Shown: positions 5,650 to 7,465 of the stretch, piece by piece | Layout of the letters: each line of letters begins with the position of its first letter | How positions within the stretch are numbered: position 1 is the stretch's first letter | DNA from: an uncultured Clostridia bacterium | GTDB lineage: Bacteria; Bacillota; Clostridia; TANB77; CAG-508 | NCBI GenBank assembly: GCA_948528155.1 | Contig: CAOSZT010000107.1 | Coordinates: forward strand, 1-7,465 | Direction of reading: 5' to 3' | DNA: 7,465 nt | The notes under the pieces: generated by a model | Databases searched by the model: none | What the model was told of the DNA's origin: nothing | What the model saw: only the letters and a program-made list of their open reading frames with translations | Program-made: the position numbers and the translations under genes

Positions 5650-5655
5650 CCTTTC
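5650..5655 (-). promoter_or_regulatory. Ribosome binding site that fixes the ABC subunit start
   Basis: GAAAGG on the minus strand, nine bases from the ATG at 5640. The longer frame from TTG at 5676 would add only a Lys/Arg-rich dozen residues and has no comparable site. The remaining 78-base gap between the two ABC genes shows no terminator or other signal. Confidence 0.65.
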
Positions 5656-5718
5656 TTTGTATTTTTTTATCACCAATCAAGTTCTAAAATATAGTTAACA
5701 ATTTCTTGCTTTTACCTT

Positions 5719-7464
5719 CTAATTGTTATTGACTATTTCTTCCCTTTTACATTGCTGATTATAGAATTCATTATAAATTCCATTATTACAAATAAGTTCT
5801 TCGTGTGTTCCTCTTTCTACAATGTTTCCATTATCTAGTACTATAATTTTATTACTGTATTTAACATCAGATATTTTATTTGAAATAATTATACATGTTT
5901 TTTCTTCTGATAATTCTTTAATATTTTTTATTAGTTTCTCTGATGTTCTATTATCTAATGCTGAAAAAGTATCATCAAAAATTAAAATTTTACTGTCTTT
6001 CAAAAATGCTCTTGAAATTGCGATTCTTTGCCTTTGTCCTCCTGATAAATCTCCTCCTCTTTCCCCTATAATTGTATTAATTCCTTTTGGCATTTTTTGT
6101 ATATCTTCATATACAATTGCTTTTTCTGTACTTTCTTTTATTTCGCTATCTTCATATTCGTCTTTAAATAAACTGATATTATCTTTTAGTGTTGATGAAA
6201 ATAAGAAATTATCTTGTGTTATATAACATATATTGTTTCTTAATGTTACTATTGGTATTTCATTTATATCTTTTCCATCTATTATTATTTTTCCATTTGG
6301 CACACTATATAATCTTGTTAGTAAATTCATTAATGTAGTTTTTCCACTTCCTATTGTTCCTATAATTCCTAATGTTTCTCCTTTTTTTAGTTCTATATTA
6401 ATATTTTTTAGTGCTTTGTCTATTAATCCTGGATAGCTAAAATCTAAATTATTTATAACAATGTTTCCTTCTATTTTTTCTTTCATTATACTACTTTTTT
6501 GATTAATTTTTTCAGGCTCTAATTCATATATTTTTTCTAGTCTTTTATATGATATTTGTGCTCTTTTAAATCTTGCAATTAATTGTGGTAACCATTTCAT
6601 TGGTCCTACAAATAATGCTATATATCCATTAAATGCAATTAATTCTCCTATACTTATTTTCCCATCTAGTACTAATTTTGATCCATATAATAAAGATATT
6701 GAATAGCATATTCCAAAACATATATTTATAGACATTTTTAATATATTTGAAAATATTTCTACAGTGTTGTTACTTTGTTGTACTTTCTTATTTTTTCTAA
6801 TAAATTCTTTTAATTGGTCTCCTTCACAGGCATATGCTTTTGTAGTTCTTATACTATCTGTACTTTCTTGTATATATTCTGACATCTCTGTAAATTTTTC
6901 TTGTGATTTTTTAAAACTTTTTTCTACATATTTTTTTATTTTTATAACTAAATATCCACCTATTATAATTGGTAAAATTACTGCTACTGTTAAATTCACA
7001 TTCACATTTTGTATCATCTGATATATTATAATTATAAATGAAAAAATAATTCTAACTCCATGATTTAAAATTCTATATAACATTGATCTAATTTCATTTA
7101 TGTCTTTTACAAAATAAGACATTATTTCTCCATTTTTAATTTCTTGTATATCTTTTATTTTTAGTTTAAGAAATCTTTTAAACATGTTTATTTTTAGTTC
7201 TATTTCCGTCTTTCTAACATTTACTACTTCAAAATATTTCCATATGATCCTAACTATCAAGAAAATAATACATATTCCTAATAAGTAATATGTATTATTT
7301 AATATATTTTGTTTATTCTCCTCTGAATTATATAACATGTCTACAATATTTCCAATTATTTTAGGTGGTATTGTTAATAAATATACATTTATTATTAATA
7401 ATGTAGATTGTAATAATATTGTCCATTTATGTTTTTTTAATGTATCAATTAAAACTTTTTTCAT
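5719..7464 (-). CDS. ABC exporter half-transporter with degenerate ATP site (first subunit of heterodimer)
   Basis: This 581-aa protein has six membrane helices in roughly the first 300 residues and a C-terminal ATPase domain. Visible motifs are Walker A GTIGSGKTT (369-377), Q-loop QDNF (from 417), a perfect LSGGQ signature (473-477), and Walker B ILIFDDT, in which Asp498 stands in place of the catalytic Glu. Asn529 (IIISNKIS) replaces the switch His of the usual AHRLS. These changes mark it as the degenerate-site partner in a heterodimeric exporter, with the 582-aa subunit encoded downstream. The start, MKKVLIDTLKKHKW, looks natural, but it lies one base from the window edge. Its ribosome binding site cannot be seen and a longer 5' end cannot be excluded. 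The operon promoter is also outside the window. Substrate unknown. Confidence 0.92.
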   Translation of the reverse strand: MKKVLIDTLKKHKWTILLQSTLLIINVYLLTIPPKIIGNIVDMLYNSEENKQNILNNTYYLLGICIIFLIVRIIWKYFEVVNVRKTEIELKINMFKRFLKLKIKDIQEIKNGEIMSYFVKDINEIRSMLYRILNHGVRIIFSFIIIIYQMIQNVNVNLTVAVILPIIIGGYLVIKIKKYVEKSFKKSQEKFTEMSEYIQESTDSIRTTKAYACEGDQLKEFIRKNKKVQQSNNTVEIFSNILKMSINICFGICYSISLLYGSKLVLDGKISIGELIAFNGYIALFVGPMKWLPQLIARFKRAQISYKRLEKIYELEPEKINQKSSIMKEKIEGNIVINNLDFSYPGLIDKALKNINIELKKGETLGIIGTIGSGKTTLMNLLTRLYSVPNGKIIIDGKDINEIPIVTLRNNICYITQDNFLFSSTLKDNISLFKDEYEDSEIKESTEKAIVYEDIQKMPKGINTIIGERGGDLSGGQRQRIAISRAFLKDSKILIFDDTFSALDNRTSEKLIKNIKELSEEKTCIIISNKISDVKYSNKIIVLDNGNIVERGTHEELICNNGIYNEFYNQQCKREEIVNNN

Positions 7465-7465
7465 A

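Noticed and set aside
5641..5676. Longer start (TTG at 5676) for the second ABC subunit
   Set aside because: The ATG at 5640 has a well-placed GAAAGG, and the extra residues are a Lys/Arg-rich stretch that includes this site.
5822..7021. Plus-strand open frames opposite the first ABC subunit
   Set aside because: They are hydrophobic Ser/Phe/Ile-rich shadows of a clear ABC transporter gene on the other strand.

Overview
The window is very AT-rich (roughly a quarter G+C by eye), uses the standard code (TGG for Trp, strong AGGAGG-type ribosome binding sites, ATG/GTG starts) and carries TnpV- and ParB-type genes typical of mobile elements in Clostridia. It most likely comes from a low-GC gut-type Firmicute. 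Family assignments are from recalled family features; no search was run.

Layout. (1) Positions 1-2129, all minus strand, are a mobile-element block: a GTG-start winged-helix replication protein (1473-2129), then a ParB-like protein (480-1415), then a TnpV-family transposon protein (51-371). TnpV is interrupted after codon 100 by what looks like the 5' end of a group II intron in the sense orientation; the rest of the intron lies off the left edge. (2) Positions 2130-2868 look like debris: a terminator hairpin, an open frame of 98 codons without a start, and an M15-type lysin domain cut off before its last zinc ligand. (3) Positions 2869-3003 are a divergent intergenic region with promoter-like sequences on both strands. 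(4) Positions 3004-3789, plus strand, are a two-gene cassette: a small two-helix membrane protein resembling DUF6232, whose frame is split by one TAA, and a 101-aa protein with a hydrophobic amphipathic tail. The extended C-terminus of the first and the N-terminus of the second carry nearly the same short polar motif, CTITNSQIGD, encoded by a 34-bp direct repeat with one mismatch. (5) A perfect 18-bp-stem bidirectional terminator (3838-3882) separates this cassette from (6) two minus-strand ABC exporter half-transporters (5719-7464, then 3892-5640), which form a heterodimer with one canonical and one degenerate ATP site.

How it fits together. The left half appears to be an integrated, partly decayed plasmid-like or mobilizable element. 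The middle cassette has the look of accessory or conflict-system cargo, but its function is not established. The right half is an ordinary heterodimeric exporter operon, probably resident. The most interesting points are the intron inside tnpV, the repeat-linked membrane-protein cassette, and two separate places where an in-frame TAA is followed by plausible coding sequence in the same frame.
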